A DNA stretch of 64,000 nt from NCBI GenBank assembly GCA_036399175.1, contig DASWNP010000053.1, positions 9,197 through 73,196 of the forward strand. Direction: 5' to 3'. Positions 44,386 to 53,823 of this stretch are shown here, one piece after another (position 1 is the stretch's first letter; each line of letters opens with the position of its first letter). Source of the DNA: DASWNP01 sp036399175. Its GTDB lineage: Bacteria; Acidobacteriota; Blastocatellia; Pyrinomonadales; Pyrinomonadaceae. The notes under the pieces are model-generated. The model had not been told where the DNA came from. It saw only the letters and a program-made list of their open reading frames with translations, and searched no databases. Made by a program: the position numbers and the translations under genes.

Positions 44386-45696
44386 TTAACCGCGACGACG
44401 ACCGCTGCGTCCGGGCGTCTCTATCTTCATCGGCTTGATGTTCTCGTTCTCCTTCAGGAATTGGAGCAGCGACCTCGCATCTGCCTTGAGTGGATTCGTG
44501 TCCGGCGCAATCTCGGCGAACTTTGCGAGGTAGTTGGAAGCTTCCTGATATTTGCCTTTGTCGCCCGTGTTAAGGAGCGATGCGCCTAACTTGAAATAAG
44601 CGTCGGCGTTGCTTGCATCGACCGCCACGACTTTCTGAAACTCGGCGGCGGCGCGGTCGTAGACGCCGGCGTCGAAGAACACGTTGGCGGCGTCAAAGCG
44701 CGCCTTCGATTTCTTGGCCTCGTCGGCCTCGGCGGCGATGTATTCCTGATAGGCGGCGAAGGCAGCGTCGGCCTGCGCCTTATCTACTTTGCTGCCGACG
44801 AATTTCATCGACTCGGCGCGGGCGCTGAGGGCTGCGAGACGGTTCTGCGTCAGGTTGTTCTGTGCGGCGGCGTCAATTCCGGCCGTCGCGCTCTTGGTGA
44901 GCTGGACGGCCTTTTCCGCCATCTCGGCGGCCTCGCGCCAATCCTTGTAGGCGGCCTCACGCGAGGCATCGTTCTTGTTCTGGATGCTCTCGTTGTAGCG
45001 CGCAACGCCGCGACCCGTCAGGGCGAACGACTTGCTGATGAGCAGACCTGCTTCGTCGGGACGCGCGGCGAGACCTTCGTTGAAGAGCGCGATGGCCTGG
45101 TCGTAGTTCTTCGCGCGGTAGGCTTCGTTGCCCGCCTCGAAGGTGCGCTTGACGACGACGTTGCCCTCTTCAATCTTCTTGTTTGAAGCCTCAAGCTCGG
45201 CAATCTTCTTCGCCATCTCGGCGGCGGCCTTCTTGTCTTCGGCGCTCGGCTGCGGTGGTGCGCCGCCCCCTCCTGCTGCTGCTCCTGCGCCGCCTCTGGC
45301 AGCGTTCGCCGCGTCGGCGGTCTTAATCTCGTCGAGCGTCAGACGCCGGCCGTCGCCGGGGACGAGCACGAAATCGTTGTTGTCGGGACGGTTGGCGAAC
45401 CTTATGTTGGTGACGAAGGTCGGGGCCGCGCCGGGCGCGCTGACGCCGACCGTGTAGCGGCCTGTGAAGGGCAGACCGGCGTGCACGTATTCGCCTTTCT
45501 TATTCGTTTTCGTCTCGAACTTGCCGGAAACATCGACGCGGAAGAAGTCTATGGTAGCGTTCGGCACGGGGACTTCCGTACCGTCAGCCTGCTTTATCGT
45601 CACTTTCCCTCTAACCTGCTGAACCTGTGCGGAGACGGCGAAGGCGCACGTCAACACCAGAAGCGCGGCGGCGGCGACACGAGAGAAGTATTTCAT
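44386..45696 (-). CDS. Exported protein with carboxypeptidase-like regulatory domain and TPR repeats
   Basis: The 436-residue protein has a signal peptide (MKYFSRVAAAALLVLTCAFAVSAQ). An Ig-like regulatory domain follows (about 28-105, VRGKVTIKQADGTEVPVPNATIDFF, GEYVHAGLPFTGRYTVGV), then a glycine/alanine-rich linker (130-150), a short coiled coil (155-180, AAAEMAKKIAELEASNKKIEEG) and TPR repeats (about 185-415). It ends in a basic RSGRRRG tail. It is probably a periplasmic assembly or binding protein. No enzymatic domain is seen. Confidence 0.82.
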   Translation of the reverse strand: MKYFSRVAAAALLVLTCAFAVSAQVQQVRGKVTIKQADGTEVPVPNATIDFFRVDVSGKFETKTNKKGEYVHAGLPFTGRYTVGVSAPGAAPTFVTNIRFANRPDNNDFVLVPGDGRRLTLDEIKTADAANAARGGAGAAAGGGGAPPQPSAEDKKAAAEMAKKIAELEASNKKIEEGNVVVKRTFEAGNEAYRAKNYDQAIALFNEGLAARPDEAGLLISKSFALTGRGVARYNESIQNKNDASREAAYKDWREAAEMAEKAVQLTKSATAGIDAAAQNNLTQNRLAALSARAESMKFVGSKVDKAQADAAFAAYQEYIAAEADEAKKSKARFDAANVFFDAGVYDRAAAEFQKVVAVDASNADAYFKLGASLLNTGDKGKYQEASNYLAKFAEIAPDTNPLKADARSLLQFLKENENIKPMKIETPGRSGRRRG

Positions 45697-45842
45697 GTTG
45701 GTGGTCTCCTAAAATGAGATAAGTAAAAGGGGGAGTTTTGCAACTGTTAGACAGGCCGGACATTATGATGCACCCGCACCCCTCCCGGTTGTCAAATCCG
45801 GCGCGGGCGAATCCTGCACGCGCGCCTTTTTAAGCGCCTCTT

Positions 45843-46679
45843 TCAAGCGTAAGCGATGGGGTCTCGTACGCCCGCCGCGTCGAAGGCGCGCAGGCGCAGG
45901 GCGCAGGAATCGCAACGCCCGCAGGCCAACTCCTCCGCAGCGTAGCACGACCACGTGAGCGCGAGCGGCGCATCGAGCTTCAGCCCTCGGCGGACGATTT
46001 CAGACTTGCGCAGGTTGATGACGGGCGTCCTGATTTCGACGACCGTCTCGGGGCGCGTGCCGACATCGACGGCGTACTGGAAAGCCGCGTAGAACTCGGG
46101 GCGACAATCCGGGTAGCCGGAGGAATCCTCCGCCACCGCGCCGATGTAGATGCGCTGCGCGCCGAGCACTTCAGCCCAACTGACGGCGGTCGAAAGCAGG
46201 TGCGCGTTGCGGAAGGGAACGTAACTGGCCGGAATCTCGCGCGAGGCGAGGTCGGCCTCGGCGACGGGAATCGACTGGTCGGTCAGAGACGAGCCGCCGA
46301 TGTGCCCGAGGCTTTCCAGCGAGATGACGAGCCTTCGCTCGACGCCGAAATGGTCTGCAATCTCCTCGAAGGCGCGTCGCTCGCGCGCCTCCGTGCGCTG
46401 ACCGTAGGAGACGTGTAGAAAGGCCAGTTCGTCGTTCTCTTCGCGTGCGATGGCCGCCGTGACGCAGGAGTCCATCCCGCCCGAGACGAGGCAGACGGCC
46501 AGAGCACGCCCCTCCTGCAAGTCTTCGACGAAAGCTTCTTCAGTCTCTTCCCTGTCGTCCTCGACGGCGTCGGCGGGGAAGGCTTTCTCGTCCCAGCCGC
46601 CCGCCGCGATGCCGCTTGGCGGACGGACGGAAGATGAAGACGATGCTACCTGAGCGTCCATTCTCCTGCTTCGATTCAT
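45843..46679 (-). CDS. queC: 7-cyano-7-deazaguanine synthase QueC
   Basis: Converts 7-carboxy-7-deazaguanine to preQ0, using ATP and ammonia, for queuosine synthesis. The PP-loop SGGMDSCV (about 63-70) and the zinc-binding C-terminus (SCYAAEELACGRCDSCALR) are intact. The protein is 278 residues against a usual 220-235. The excess is an acidic N-terminal extension of about 50 residues before LAVCLVSGG; no other good start codon exists between the two, though an ATG at 46661 is possible. No other queuosine genes are in the window. Confidence 0.93.
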   Translation of the reverse strand: MNRSRRMDAQVASSSSSVRPPSGIAAGGWDEKAFPADAVEDDREETEEAFVEDLQEGRALAVCLVSGGMDSCVTAAIAREENDELAFLHVSYGQRTEARERRAFEEIADHFGVERRLVISLESLGHIGGSSLTDQSIPVAEADLASREIPASYVPFRNAHLLSTAVSWAEVLGAQRIYIGAVAEDSSGYPDCRPEFYAAFQYAVDVGTRPETVVEIRTPVINLRKSEIVRRGLKLDAPLALTWSCYAAEELACGRCDSCALRLRAFDAAGVRDPIAYA

Positions 46680-46792
46680 GGTTGTTCGCCGGAGACTCTA
46701 TCTCACGCGCGCAAGCAGTGTCAAAGCCCGCACGTTCGAGGCGCGCAAGGTGCGCAGCCGGGAGTTGACTGAGGTCTCGAAGCGGCGTCCGT

Positions 46793-47314
46793 TCAGGTCT
46801 CGAAGCCGCGTCTCAACTCCGAGATGGCGGCCAGATGATGGTCGTCGTGCTCGGCGATGAAGAAGGCGAAATCCAGCAGGCGCATGGGCGTCTTCAGTCG
46901 CGGGTGGACGGCGACGCGCAGGACAAGCTCTTCGTCGTAGGCGTCGAGGCGTTTGACGAACAGCGCGCGCTCGGCGCGAAACTCGGCGAGGATGCTCTCA
47001 ATCGGTTTTGCGTTATGATTCGCCTCGTGCGTCCTGCGGTTCTGGAGGTCGGCGGGCTGCAATTGGTCGCGCCCGGCTTCGTAGTCTTCAAGCCGCGCGA
47101 GGTCGAGCGCGCCGAGGTCGAGCAGGTGTCCGGCGTGCTCCTGCATCGACCATTTATCGTCGAGCCTTCGCGTCAGAAGCTCAGGCGCGAGCGCGCCGAG
47201 CGCGTCTTCGAGCCGCGCCGGAGTGCCGCGCAGACGCTCCAAAACGTTCGGGTACATCCAGACCGGCAAGTCGAAATCGAACCTGCGCTCGAACCATGCG
47301 ATGCGACGTATCAT
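46793..47314 (-). CDS. DinB family protein
   Basis: The 173-residue four-helix protein starts at the ATG at 47314 (MIRRIAWFERRFDFDLP); the longer frame adds ten unsupported residues. The metal-site histidines of DinB-like proteins are visible in WSMQEHAGHLLDLG (about 66-79) and FFIAEHDDHHLAAI (about 152-165). The family includes thiol-dependent metalloenzymes (bacillithiol-linked) and uncharacterised damage-induced proteins. It is divergent from the sigma factor gene, with a heptamer-repeat hairpin between them. Confidence 0.87.
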   Translation of the reverse strand: MIRRIAWFERRFDFDLPVWMYPNVLERLRGTPARLEDALGALAPELLTRRLDDKWSMQEHAGHLLDLGALDLARLEDYEAGRDQLQPADLQNRRTHEANHNAKPIESILAEFRAERALFVKRLDAYDEELVLRVAVHPRLKTPMRLLDFAFFIAEHDDHHLAAISELRRGFET

Positions 47315-47343
47315 CAGCGTGCTCCTTATCAGAAAGCAATTCA

Positions 47344-47481
47344 AACAGGGATGGACAGGAAGAACAGAAATGATGAATGCGGAATGCGGAATGATGAATT
47401 AAAGAAGAACTGCTTTCTGCTTTTCATTCCGCATTCATCATTCCTCGTTCCGCATTTCTGTTCTTCCTGTCTATCCCTGTT
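47344..47481. repeat. Heptamer-repeat inverted pair (words CGGAATG, ATGAATG)
   Basis: The left arm starting AACAGGGATGGACAGG at 47344 and the right arm ending at 47481 are complementary over the first ~29 nt with one mismatch, then continue with AATGATG/AATGCGG heptamers. It is the only block in a divergent intergenic region (DinB and sigma factor), so a terminator role does not explain it. Confidence 0.85.
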
Positions 47482-47584
47482 AATTCCTTTCTTGATTTTA
47501 CCGCGCGGCGAAGATAGGCGAAACGGCGAGGGCGCTTCGTGATAGCATACGCGTCAGAGCAGGCGGGGCATCGAAGCGAAAGCG

Positions 47585-48544
47585 ATGAGCCAGCGTAAGG
47601 TTGCCGAGAGAGAAGAGCTTGCGCGCCGGGGCGCGGCGCGGCTGCTGTCGCGTGCGGGCGAACGACGCTCGCTCGACGCGTCGGCTCTTGAGCCGCGCGT
47701 CGGCGCGACGCTCGACAAGTATCTGCTGCGCGACCGACCCGACGCTTCCATTGAAGAGGTCGAACGCTTTCTCGATTCGCTGCACGCCGAAGAGCTTATC
47801 CTCGTCGTGGCCTGCGAGCGCGGCGACGAGTCGGCGTGGAGCGATTTGATGGAGCGCTTCCGCCCGACCGTGATGTCGGCTGCGCGCGGCAGCTCTTCGG
47901 GCGAGGCGGAGGCCGAAGAGCTTGCGCAGTCGGTCTGGGCTGAGCTGTACGGGCTGCGCAGGCGAGCCGACGGCACACCCTCGGGCAAGCTCGCATACTA
48001 TTCGGGCTGCGGGTCTCTGGGCGGCTGGCTGAGGGCGGTGGTCGGGCAGTTGGCCGTCGATCAGCACAGGCGAACGTCGCGCCTCGTGCAGACTGAAGAG
48101 GCTTCGGACTTCGACCGGCTGGCAAACGAAGAGAGCGCGGGCGACGACGGCTTCCGCGTGGCGAGCGCGCCCGACCCCGAGCGCGCCTTTGCCGACAGCG
48201 AAGCCGAGCACGCGGTTCACGCGGCGCTCTCGGACGCTATCCGTCAGCTTGCTCTGGAAGACCGTCTGCTCGTCAAGCTTTACTACTTCGACGAGCTGCG
48301 TCTGAAAGAGGCCGGGCAAGTGCTCGGCGTCCACGAGGCGACGGCGAGCCGCCGCCTTTCGCGCGCTCATGCCGAGATACGAAAGCGCGTCGAATCCGCG
48401 CTCGTCGCAAAGCACGGCTGGCGGCGCGAAGAGGTCGCGCGCACGCTCGCGGAGGTGGCCGCGCATCTGCAAGCCGATTTGAGCCGCGTCCTCTCCGGTG
48501 TGGCCGACGTGGCCGAGACTGCTTCGGAAGAGAAGAGAGAATGA
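47585..48544 (+). CDS. ECF-like sigma-70 family RNA polymerase sigma factor
   Basis: The 319-residue protein has an ~85-residue N-terminal extension, sigma region 2 (about 88-165: DESAWSDLMERFRPTV, AEELAQSVWAELYGL, SLGGWLRAVVGQLAVDQHRR) and region 4 (about 215-270: LALEDRLLVKLYYFDEL, LKEAGQVLGVHEATASRRLSRAH). The layout matches the sigma factor at 23273-24130, and they look like two members of one lineage-specific group. A transmembrane anti-sigma gene follows 146 bp later, suggesting envelope-stress control. Confidence 0.88.
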   Translation: MSQRKVAEREELARRGAARLLSRAGERRSLDASALEPRVGATLDKYLLRDRPDASIEEVERFLDSLHAEELILVVACERGDESAWSDLMERFRPTVMSAARGSSSGEAEAEELAQSVWAELYGLRRRADGTPSGKLAYYSGCGSLGGWLRAVVGQLAVDQHRRTSRLVQTEEASDFDRLANEESAGDDGFRVASAPDPERAFADSEAEHAVHAALSDAIRQLALEDRLLVKLYYFDELRLKEAGQVLGVHEATASRRLSRAHAEIRKRVESALVAKHGWRREEVARTLAEVAAHLQADLSRVLSGVADVAETASEEKRE

Positions 48545-48690
48545 ACTCGTTTGCACCCCGCGACCGGGCATCGCGGACGAGCGCCGGAGAGCGCCGGAGA
48601 GCGCAAGATTGAAGAGCTTTGCGCGTTCTTCCAGTAGCGGCTGCGAAAGCGTGTGCAGCAGGCGAGCCGTTTGAGCTGTAGAGACGTTTG

Positions 48691-50193
48691 ATGAAAGCCG
48701 ACTTCGACAAAGAGATGGACAGACTTTTGCGCGGCCACACGGAAGTGGCGCGGCGCGGCGGCGCTGGCTCTGCGTCTGATTCGGCTCATGCGACAAAGGA
48801 TGCGCAGCCGCGCGGCAACGGCCACGACTCGCCTGCGACGGAAGATGCCGCTCTCTCGGCGCATCTGGACACGGACGAGCTTGTCGCCTACGCCGAGAAC
48901 GCTCTGCCCTCTGTCTCGCGCCCGCGTTACGCCGCGCACCTGGCCGATTGCGACAGGTGCCGAAAGATAGTTACGAGCATCGCTCTGGCTTCGGGCGTCG
49001 CGGTCGAAAGAAGCGACGCGGCGGCGACTGCAACTGCGACCGTGCCGGTCGATAAATCTTCATCCGTTGCCGGTTGGCGAGGGTGGCTCGCCGCGCTCTT
49101 TGCGCCCCGCACGCTGCGCTACGTCGCGCCCGTCCTCGCCCTCTCGCTCGTCGGCGTCGTCGCTTTCGTCGCCATCCGGCAGCAGTCGAGCGCGCCTCTC
49201 ATGTCCCGGCAGAACGAGACGACCCAGTCCGTCCCTTCTACCGCCATGCAGCCCGCGCAGTCTCAGCCCGAATCTCAGACTACGACCACCACCACGACCG
49301 CGACTACAGGGACGACCGACGCTAATACCTCTACCGGCACTTTGACGACCAGCCCGGAAACCGGCGAGAAGACGCGTGCGCCCGAAGCGAGAAGCGAAGG
49401 GACGACGACTGCCAACCGCGAGCTGATTCAGCCCGCCGCGCCTCCGTCTTCCGCCTCTCTCTCAAGCGGCGTGTCGGCGACGACGATCGCCGCAGCAGAC
49501 GCGGCTGCGCCTCCTGCTCCTGCTGCGCCCACCGCAGGCCCCTTAGAACAGAGGGCGGCCACAGAAGTTGCCAGGAAGGAAGCGACGCAGAACGAGCCCG
49601 CAGCAGCGTCGCCCCGACCCGCTCCGTCAACCTACGTTTTGACCGACGACAACTCGAACAAAGACGAGGTGACGAGAAACTACCCGGGCGCGGCCAACAC
49701 CTTCAACATGAATCGTTCGGCGACGGGGGGCGGAAAGGGCACGGGCGGCGGCGAATCGGAACAGTCGCGCGCACAGGCACGCCAGGCCGAAGAGTTGCGC
49801 GTCCAGACTGCGGAAGACGACCGCCGCAGAGACGAAGACCGCGCCGCACGCAGCTCTCGCCCTCTCTCCGCCAGGAGCGCGCAGCAGCCCGCCGCGCGTC
49901 GCCGCTCAAAACAGGCTGAATCAAGCTCAGAGTCTGAGCCCGACTCCAAAGAGGCTAAGCGAGAAGCGACGAACGAGACACGCAGCGTCGCCGGTCGGCA
50001 GTTTCGACGCCAGTCCGGCGGCGCATGGATAGACACCGCCTATCGCTCGAAGCAATCCGTCACAAACGTCTCGCGCGGCTCCGAACAGTTCCGCGCCCTC
50101 GTCGCCGACGAGCCCGGCATCGCTCGCATCAGCCGCGAGCTGGGCGGCGAAGTCGTCGTCGTCTGGAAGGGGCGCGCCTACCGCATTCGCTGA
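48691..50193 (+). CDS. Transmembrane zinc-finger anti-sigma factor with long disordered outer region
   Basis: The 500-residue protein (ATG 48691; a TTG precedes it) has a cytoplasmic zinc anti-sigma motif HLADCDRC (His83, Cys87, Cys90), a membrane helix (about 130-150, LRYVAPVLALSLVGVVAFVAI) and about 350 outer residues. These include Thr/Ser/Gln-rich and Ala-rich low-complexity stretches, an RDEDRAARSSR-type charged part, and a final folded-looking tail (GGAWIDTAYRSKQSVTNVSRGS, VVVWKGRAYRIR). It probably restrains the sigma factor encoded upstream, with the outer part sensing envelope state or acting as a target for proteolysis. Confidence 0.8.
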   Translation: MKADFDKEMDRLLRGHTEVARRGGAGSASDSAHATKDAQPRGNGHDSPATEDAALSAHLDTDELVAYAENALPSVSRPRYAAHLADCDRCRKIVTSIALASGVAVERSDAAATATATVPVDKSSSVAGWRGWLAALFAPRTLRYVAPVLALSLVGVVAFVAIRQQSSAPLMSRQNETTQSVPSTAMQPAQSQPESQTTTTTTTATTGTTDANTSTGTLTTSPETGEKTRAPEARSEGTTTANRELIQPAAPPSSASLSSGVSATTIAAADAAAPPAPAAPTAGPLEQRAATEVARKEATQNEPAAASPRPAPSTYVLTDDNSNKDEVTRNYPGAANTFNMNRSATGGGKGTGGGESEQSRAQARQAEELRVQTAEDDRRRDEDRAARSSRPLSARSAQQPAARRRSKQAESSSESEPDSKEAKREATNETRSVAGRQFRRQSGGAWIDTAYRSKQSVTNVSRGSEQFRALVADEPGIARISRELGGEVVVVWKGRAYRIR

Positions 50194-50205
50194 CCCGGCG
50201 AAGAC

Positions 50206-50315
50206 AAAGGGAAAAGGGAAAAGGGAAAAGGGGAAGGGAAGGAGCATGAATCAAGCTCCCGCTCCTGCTTCTCCTTTTAACCCTTTCCCCCTTTCCCCTT
50301 TCCCTTTCGCCTTTT
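50206..50315. repeat. Heptamer-repeat inverted pair (word GGGAAAA)
   Basis: GGGAAAA units repeat from 50209, and the complementary CCCTTTCCCC tract lies at 50281-50308, separated by a small GGAGC/GCTCC-containing centre. It lies between the anti-sigma gene and the acyl-CoA ligase. Confidence 0.8.
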
Positions 50316-50337
50316 CTATCCGGTGGAGGACAAGTCG

Positions 50338-51924
50338 ATGATTTTTCGCAGCCCGTTCCCCGACGTGAGCGTGCCGGAGATTTCGCTGACCGAGCTTATC
50401 TTCGAGAGGGCGCGAACGCGCACGGAGAAGCCCGCCCTGATTGACGGCCTGAGCGGGCGCACGCTGACTTACGGGCAATTGATGGAGCAGGTGCGCCGCG
50501 TCGCCGCCGGACTCGCCGCGCGCGGCTTCAGGAAGGGCGACGTGCTCGCCCTCTACAGTCCCAATTGTCCCGACTACGCCGTCGTCTTTCACGCCGTCGC
50601 CAGTCTCGGCGGCATCAATACGACCATCAATCCGGTCTACACAGCCGACGAAGCGGCGCATCAACTCAGGGACGCGAGCGCCGATTATCTCGTCACCACT
50701 CCGCAGTTGGTCGAGAAGGTGCTCGAAGCGGTCGAGGGATCGGAGGTCAGGGAAGTCTTCATCTTCGGCGAAGCGAAAGGCGCGACGCCCTTCAGCGCAC
50801 TCCTCGAAAGCGATGCGGACACAGCACCGCGCGTCTCGATTGACCCGCGCCGAGACCTCGTCGCGCTGCCTTACTCAAGCGGCACGACGGGGCTGCCGAA
50901 AGGCGTCATGCTGACGCACTACAACCTCGTCGCCAATCTGCTACAGATAGAAGGCACAGGCCACGCCTTCGAGCACGACACGCTCGTCTGCGTCCTGCCG
51001 CTCTTTCACATCTACGGCATGACCGTGATTATGAATTTCGGACTCTACACCGGCGCGACCATCATCACCATGCCGCGCTTCGAGCTTGAGCTAACGCTCC
51101 AGGTCATCGAGCGATACCGCGTGACGATGGCACACTTCGTCCCGCCCATCATCCTCGCGCTGGCGAAGCATCCCGCGCTCGATGCACACGACCTCTCCAG
51201 CCTCAAGACAATCTTCTCCGCCGCCGCGCCGCTCGGCGAGCAGGTGGCGAGCGAATGCTCCGCGCGCCTCGGCTGTTTTCTCAAACAGGGCTACGGCATG
51301 ACCGAAGCCAGCCCCGCGACGCACATGGCTCCGCACGACCCTGCGCGAGTCAAGCAGGGCTCGGTCGGTCTGCCCGTGCCGAACACCGAATGCAAAATCG
51401 TCGATGTCGAAACGGGCGCGGAGCGAGGCGCAGGCCAGGAGGGCGAAATCCTCGTGCGCGGGCCCCAGGTGATGAAAGGCTACCTCAACCGACCGGAAGC
51501 GACCGCCCAGACCATCGACGCCGACGGCTGGCTGCACACGGGCGACATCGGCTACGCCGACTCTGAAGGCTGCTTCTTCATCGTTGACCGCGCCAAAGAA
51601 CTGATAAAGTACAAAGGCTTTCAGGTTGCGCCCGCAGAGCTTGAAGCCATCCTGCTTTCGCATCCTTCGGTGGCCGACGCCGCCGTCATCCCCAGCCCCG
51701 ACGACGAAGCCGGAGAAGTTCCCAAAGCCTTCGTCATCCGCCGCGACGACGTGACCGCCGACGCGCTCATCAGCTTCGTCGCAGGGCAGGTCGCGCCCTA
51801 CAAAAAGATTCGCAAGCTCGAATTCATCGAACAGATTCCCAAATCCCCCTCCGGCAAAATCCTCCGCCGCCTGCTCGTTCAAAGAGAACGAGCGGGGGAT
51901 GGAGGAAAGGGGGATGGGGGTTAG
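50338..51924 (+). CDS. Acyl/aryl-CoA ligase (AMP-binding, 4-coumarate-CoA ligase-like)
   Basis: Activates a carboxylic acid to the adenylate and then the CoA thioester. The ATG at 50338 has GGTGGAGG 8 nt upstream. The 528 residues contain all AMP-binding core motifs: SSGTTGLPKGVMLTH (about 180-194), YGMTEASPATH (about 320), GWLHTGDIGY (about 398), KELIKYKGFQVAPAELE (about 420-436) and the catalytic Lys in PKSPSGKILRR (near 507). The best resemblance is to 4-coumarate/long-chain ligases. The last ~12 residues (Gly/Asp/Lys-rich) are encoded by a heptamer-repeat tract and are probably not functional. Confidence 0.92.
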   Translation: MIFRSPFPDVSVPEISLTELIFERARTRTEKPALIDGLSGRTLTYGQLMEQVRRVAAGLAARGFRKGDVLALYSPNCPDYAVVFHAVASLGGINTTINPVYTADEAAHQLRDASADYLVTTPQLVEKVLEAVEGSEVREVFIFGEAKGATPFSALLESDADTAPRVSIDPRRDLVALPYSSGTTGLPKGVMLTHYNLVANLLQIEGTGHAFEHDTLVCVLPLFHIYGMTVIMNFGLYTGATIITMPRFELELTLQVIERYRVTMAHFVPPIILALAKHPALDAHDLSSLKTIFSAAAPLGEQVASECSARLGCFLKQGYGMTEASPATHMAPHDPARVKQGSVGLPVPNTECKIVDVETGAERGAGQEGEILVRGPQVMKGYLNRPEATAQTIDADGWLHTGDIGYADSEGCFFIVDRAKELIKYKGFQVAPAELEAILLSHPSVADAAVIPSPDDEAGEVPKAFVIRRDDVTADALISFVAGQVAPYKKIRKLEFIEQIPKSPSGKILRRLLVQRERAGDGGKGDGG

Positions 51925-52006
51925 GGGTTGGGGGTTGGGGAAAACCAAAACCGCTCAACTTTTGCTTCACGGCTTTCCCCTGCTTTTTCTTCCCCATCCC
52001 CCTTCC
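51894..52006. repeat. Heptamer-repeat block with inverted end (word GGGGGTT)
   Basis: GGGGGTT-AGGGGTT-GGGGGTT-GGGG repeats at about 51917-51940. The flanking GGGGGATGG (left) is complemented by CCCATCCCCC at about 51993-52002. It overlaps the last codons and stop of the CoA ligase. Confidence 0.75.
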
Positions 52007-52083
52007 TGTTGCTTGAGCGCGCGGGTTCGCGCTACTTTAGCGGCGAGCAATCCATCCATCCTTTTGAGGAAGAAAGAGCGCAG

Positions 52084-53547
52084 ATGAAAAGAAGGCTGAG
52101 AGGTTTCCGCGCGGGCGCGTCGGTGTCGCTGTTGGTCTTGTTGTGTGTCTCGATGCTTGCGCCCGTGAGCGGCGCGCAGAGGCGAGGGGCGAGGCGCGCG
52201 GGGCGAGTCGATGCCGGGTCGGGCTCTTCTTCAGGCTCTTTGCCGCCCGTCGCGCACGACGCGGAGATTGCGCGCATGCTCGCCGAGATTGACGCGCGAA
52301 ACGTCGAGCGCACGATTCGCAAGCTGGTCAGTTTCGGCACGCGCAACACGCTCTCGGCGCAGGACAACCCGACGCGTGGCATCGGCGCGGCGCGCGATTG
52401 GCTCTACGAAGAGTTTCGACGCATTGCCGAAACCTCGGGCGGGCGTCTGACGGTCGAGAAGCAGTCTTACTTGCAGGAAGCCAACCCGCCGCCGCGCGGG
52501 CGCGTGCCGCAGCCGACGGTTATCACCAACGTCGTCGCCACGCTTCGCGGCACGCAAACGCAGTCGGCCTCTCGCATCTACGTCGTGAGCGGCCATTACG
52601 ATTCGATGTGCAGCAGCCCGGTCGATGCCGTCTGCGATGCGCCGGGCGCAAACGACGATGCATCGGGCGTGGCGGCTGTCGTCGAGATGGCGCGTGTGAT
52701 GGCGCGGCGCGAGTTCGACGCGACTGTCGTCTTCATGGCCGTCGCGGGCGAAGAGCAGAGCTTGCTCGGCGCGACTTACTACGCCGAGCAGGCCAAACAG
52801 AAGAACTGGAACATCGAGGCCATGTTCACTAACGACATCGTCGGCAACACGCTCGGCGGAAACGGCGTGCGCGACCGCCGCACCGTGCGCGTCTTCTCCG
52901 AGGGCGTGCCCTCGAACGAGACGGAGCAAGAGGCGAGCACGCGCCGCAGCGTCGGCGGCGAAAACGATTCCTCTTCGCGGCAGCTCGCGCGCTTCATCAA
53001 AGAGGTCGGCGAGCATTACGTGCGCGGCTTCCGCGTCTGGATGGTCTACCGGCGCGACCGCTACCTGCGCGGCGGCGACCACATTCCGTTTCTCGAACGC
53101 GGCTATCCGGCTGTCCGCTTCAGCGAGCCAAACGAGAACTACAACCACCAGCACCAGAACGTGCGCGTCGAAAACGGCATACAGTACGGCGACCTGCCCG
53201 AGTTCGTCGATTTCCCATACGTCGCGCAGGTGGCGCGCGTCAACGCCGCCGCGCTCGCCACGCTCGCACGCGCGCCCGCTAGCCCCAAAGAAGTTCGCAT
53301 CCTCACACGACGCCTCACAAACGACACAGACCTTCAATGGGCGGCCAACGCCGAGCCCGACCTCACCGGCTACGAAATCCTCTGGCGCGAAACGACCGAG
53401 CCCACCTGGACGCACGCACGCGCGGTCGGGCGCGTCAACACCTACACGATGACCGGCATGTCGAAGGACAACTACTTCTTCGGCGTCCGCGCCGTCGATA
53501 GTCAGGGACATCGCAGCCCCGTCGCCTACCCGCGACCGCTCAGGTAG
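52084..53547 (+). CDS. Secreted M28 family zinc peptidase with C-terminal fibronectin-like domain
   Basis: The 487-residue protein from the ATG at 52084 has a signal peptide (about 8-32, ASVSLLVLLCVSMLAPVSGAQ). The M28 aminopeptidase domain (about 55-385) shows the co-catalytic zinc ligands: VVSGHYDS (His-x-Asp), GANDDASG (bridging Asp), VAGEEQSLLG (Glu-Glu) and FTNDIVG (Asp); a late NYNHQHQN supplies His. The last ~90 residues form a fibronectin-III-like domain (TDLQWAANAEPDLTGYEILWRET). Upstream in-frame codons before 52084 lie in repeat DNA and are not used. It probably degrades extracellular peptides. Confidence 0.9.
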   Translation: MKRRLRGFRAGASVSLLVLLCVSMLAPVSGAQRRGARRAGRVDAGSGSSSGSLPPVAHDAEIARMLAEIDARNVERTIRKLVSFGTRNTLSAQDNPTRGIGAARDWLYEEFRRIAETSGGRLTVEKQSYLQEANPPPRGRVPQPTVITNVVATLRGTQTQSASRIYVVSGHYDSMCSSPVDAVCDAPGANDDASGVAAVVEMARVMARREFDATVVFMAVAGEEQSLLGATYYAEQAKQKNWNIEAMFTNDIVGNTLGGNGVRDRRTVRVFSEGVPSNETEQEASTRRSVGGENDSSSRQLARFIKEVGEHYVRGFRVWMVYRRDRYLRGGDHIPFLERGYPAVRFSEPNENYNHQHQNVRVENGIQYGDLPEFVDFPYVAQVARVNAAALATLARAPASPKEVRILTRRLTNDTDLQWAANAEPDLTGYEILWRETTEPTWTHARAVGRVNTYTMTGMSKDNYFFGVRAVDSQGHRSPVAYPRPLR

Positions 53548-53823
53548 AAAATCAATCTCCGCGAGCGCGGGAAAGTTACGGAACCTGCAAAAGCGACGGA
53601 CAATCCAGAGGGGCGCGGCTCGCATCTAACAGAAGTCGCGCCTCTCAGGTTTTCGACCCTCCCCGAACTTTTTCAACCAACGAAGGGCACGCCGCGTCTA
53701 ACACAATGTCAGAGGCGGGAAGGCCGACGGCTCGGATGCGAGCCCGTGCGAAGGCTGGAGGGCGCACGGCCTGCGATTACAGATTTTTTTGAGAAGACAA
53801 ATTGACCGGAGCGGAAATTTTTT

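Noticed and set aside
52231..53625. A 464-codon minus-strand frame
   Set aside because: It lies fully opposite the M28 peptidase, whose zinc ligands and signal peptide are clear. In GC-rich DNA the complementary frame stays open by codon bias.
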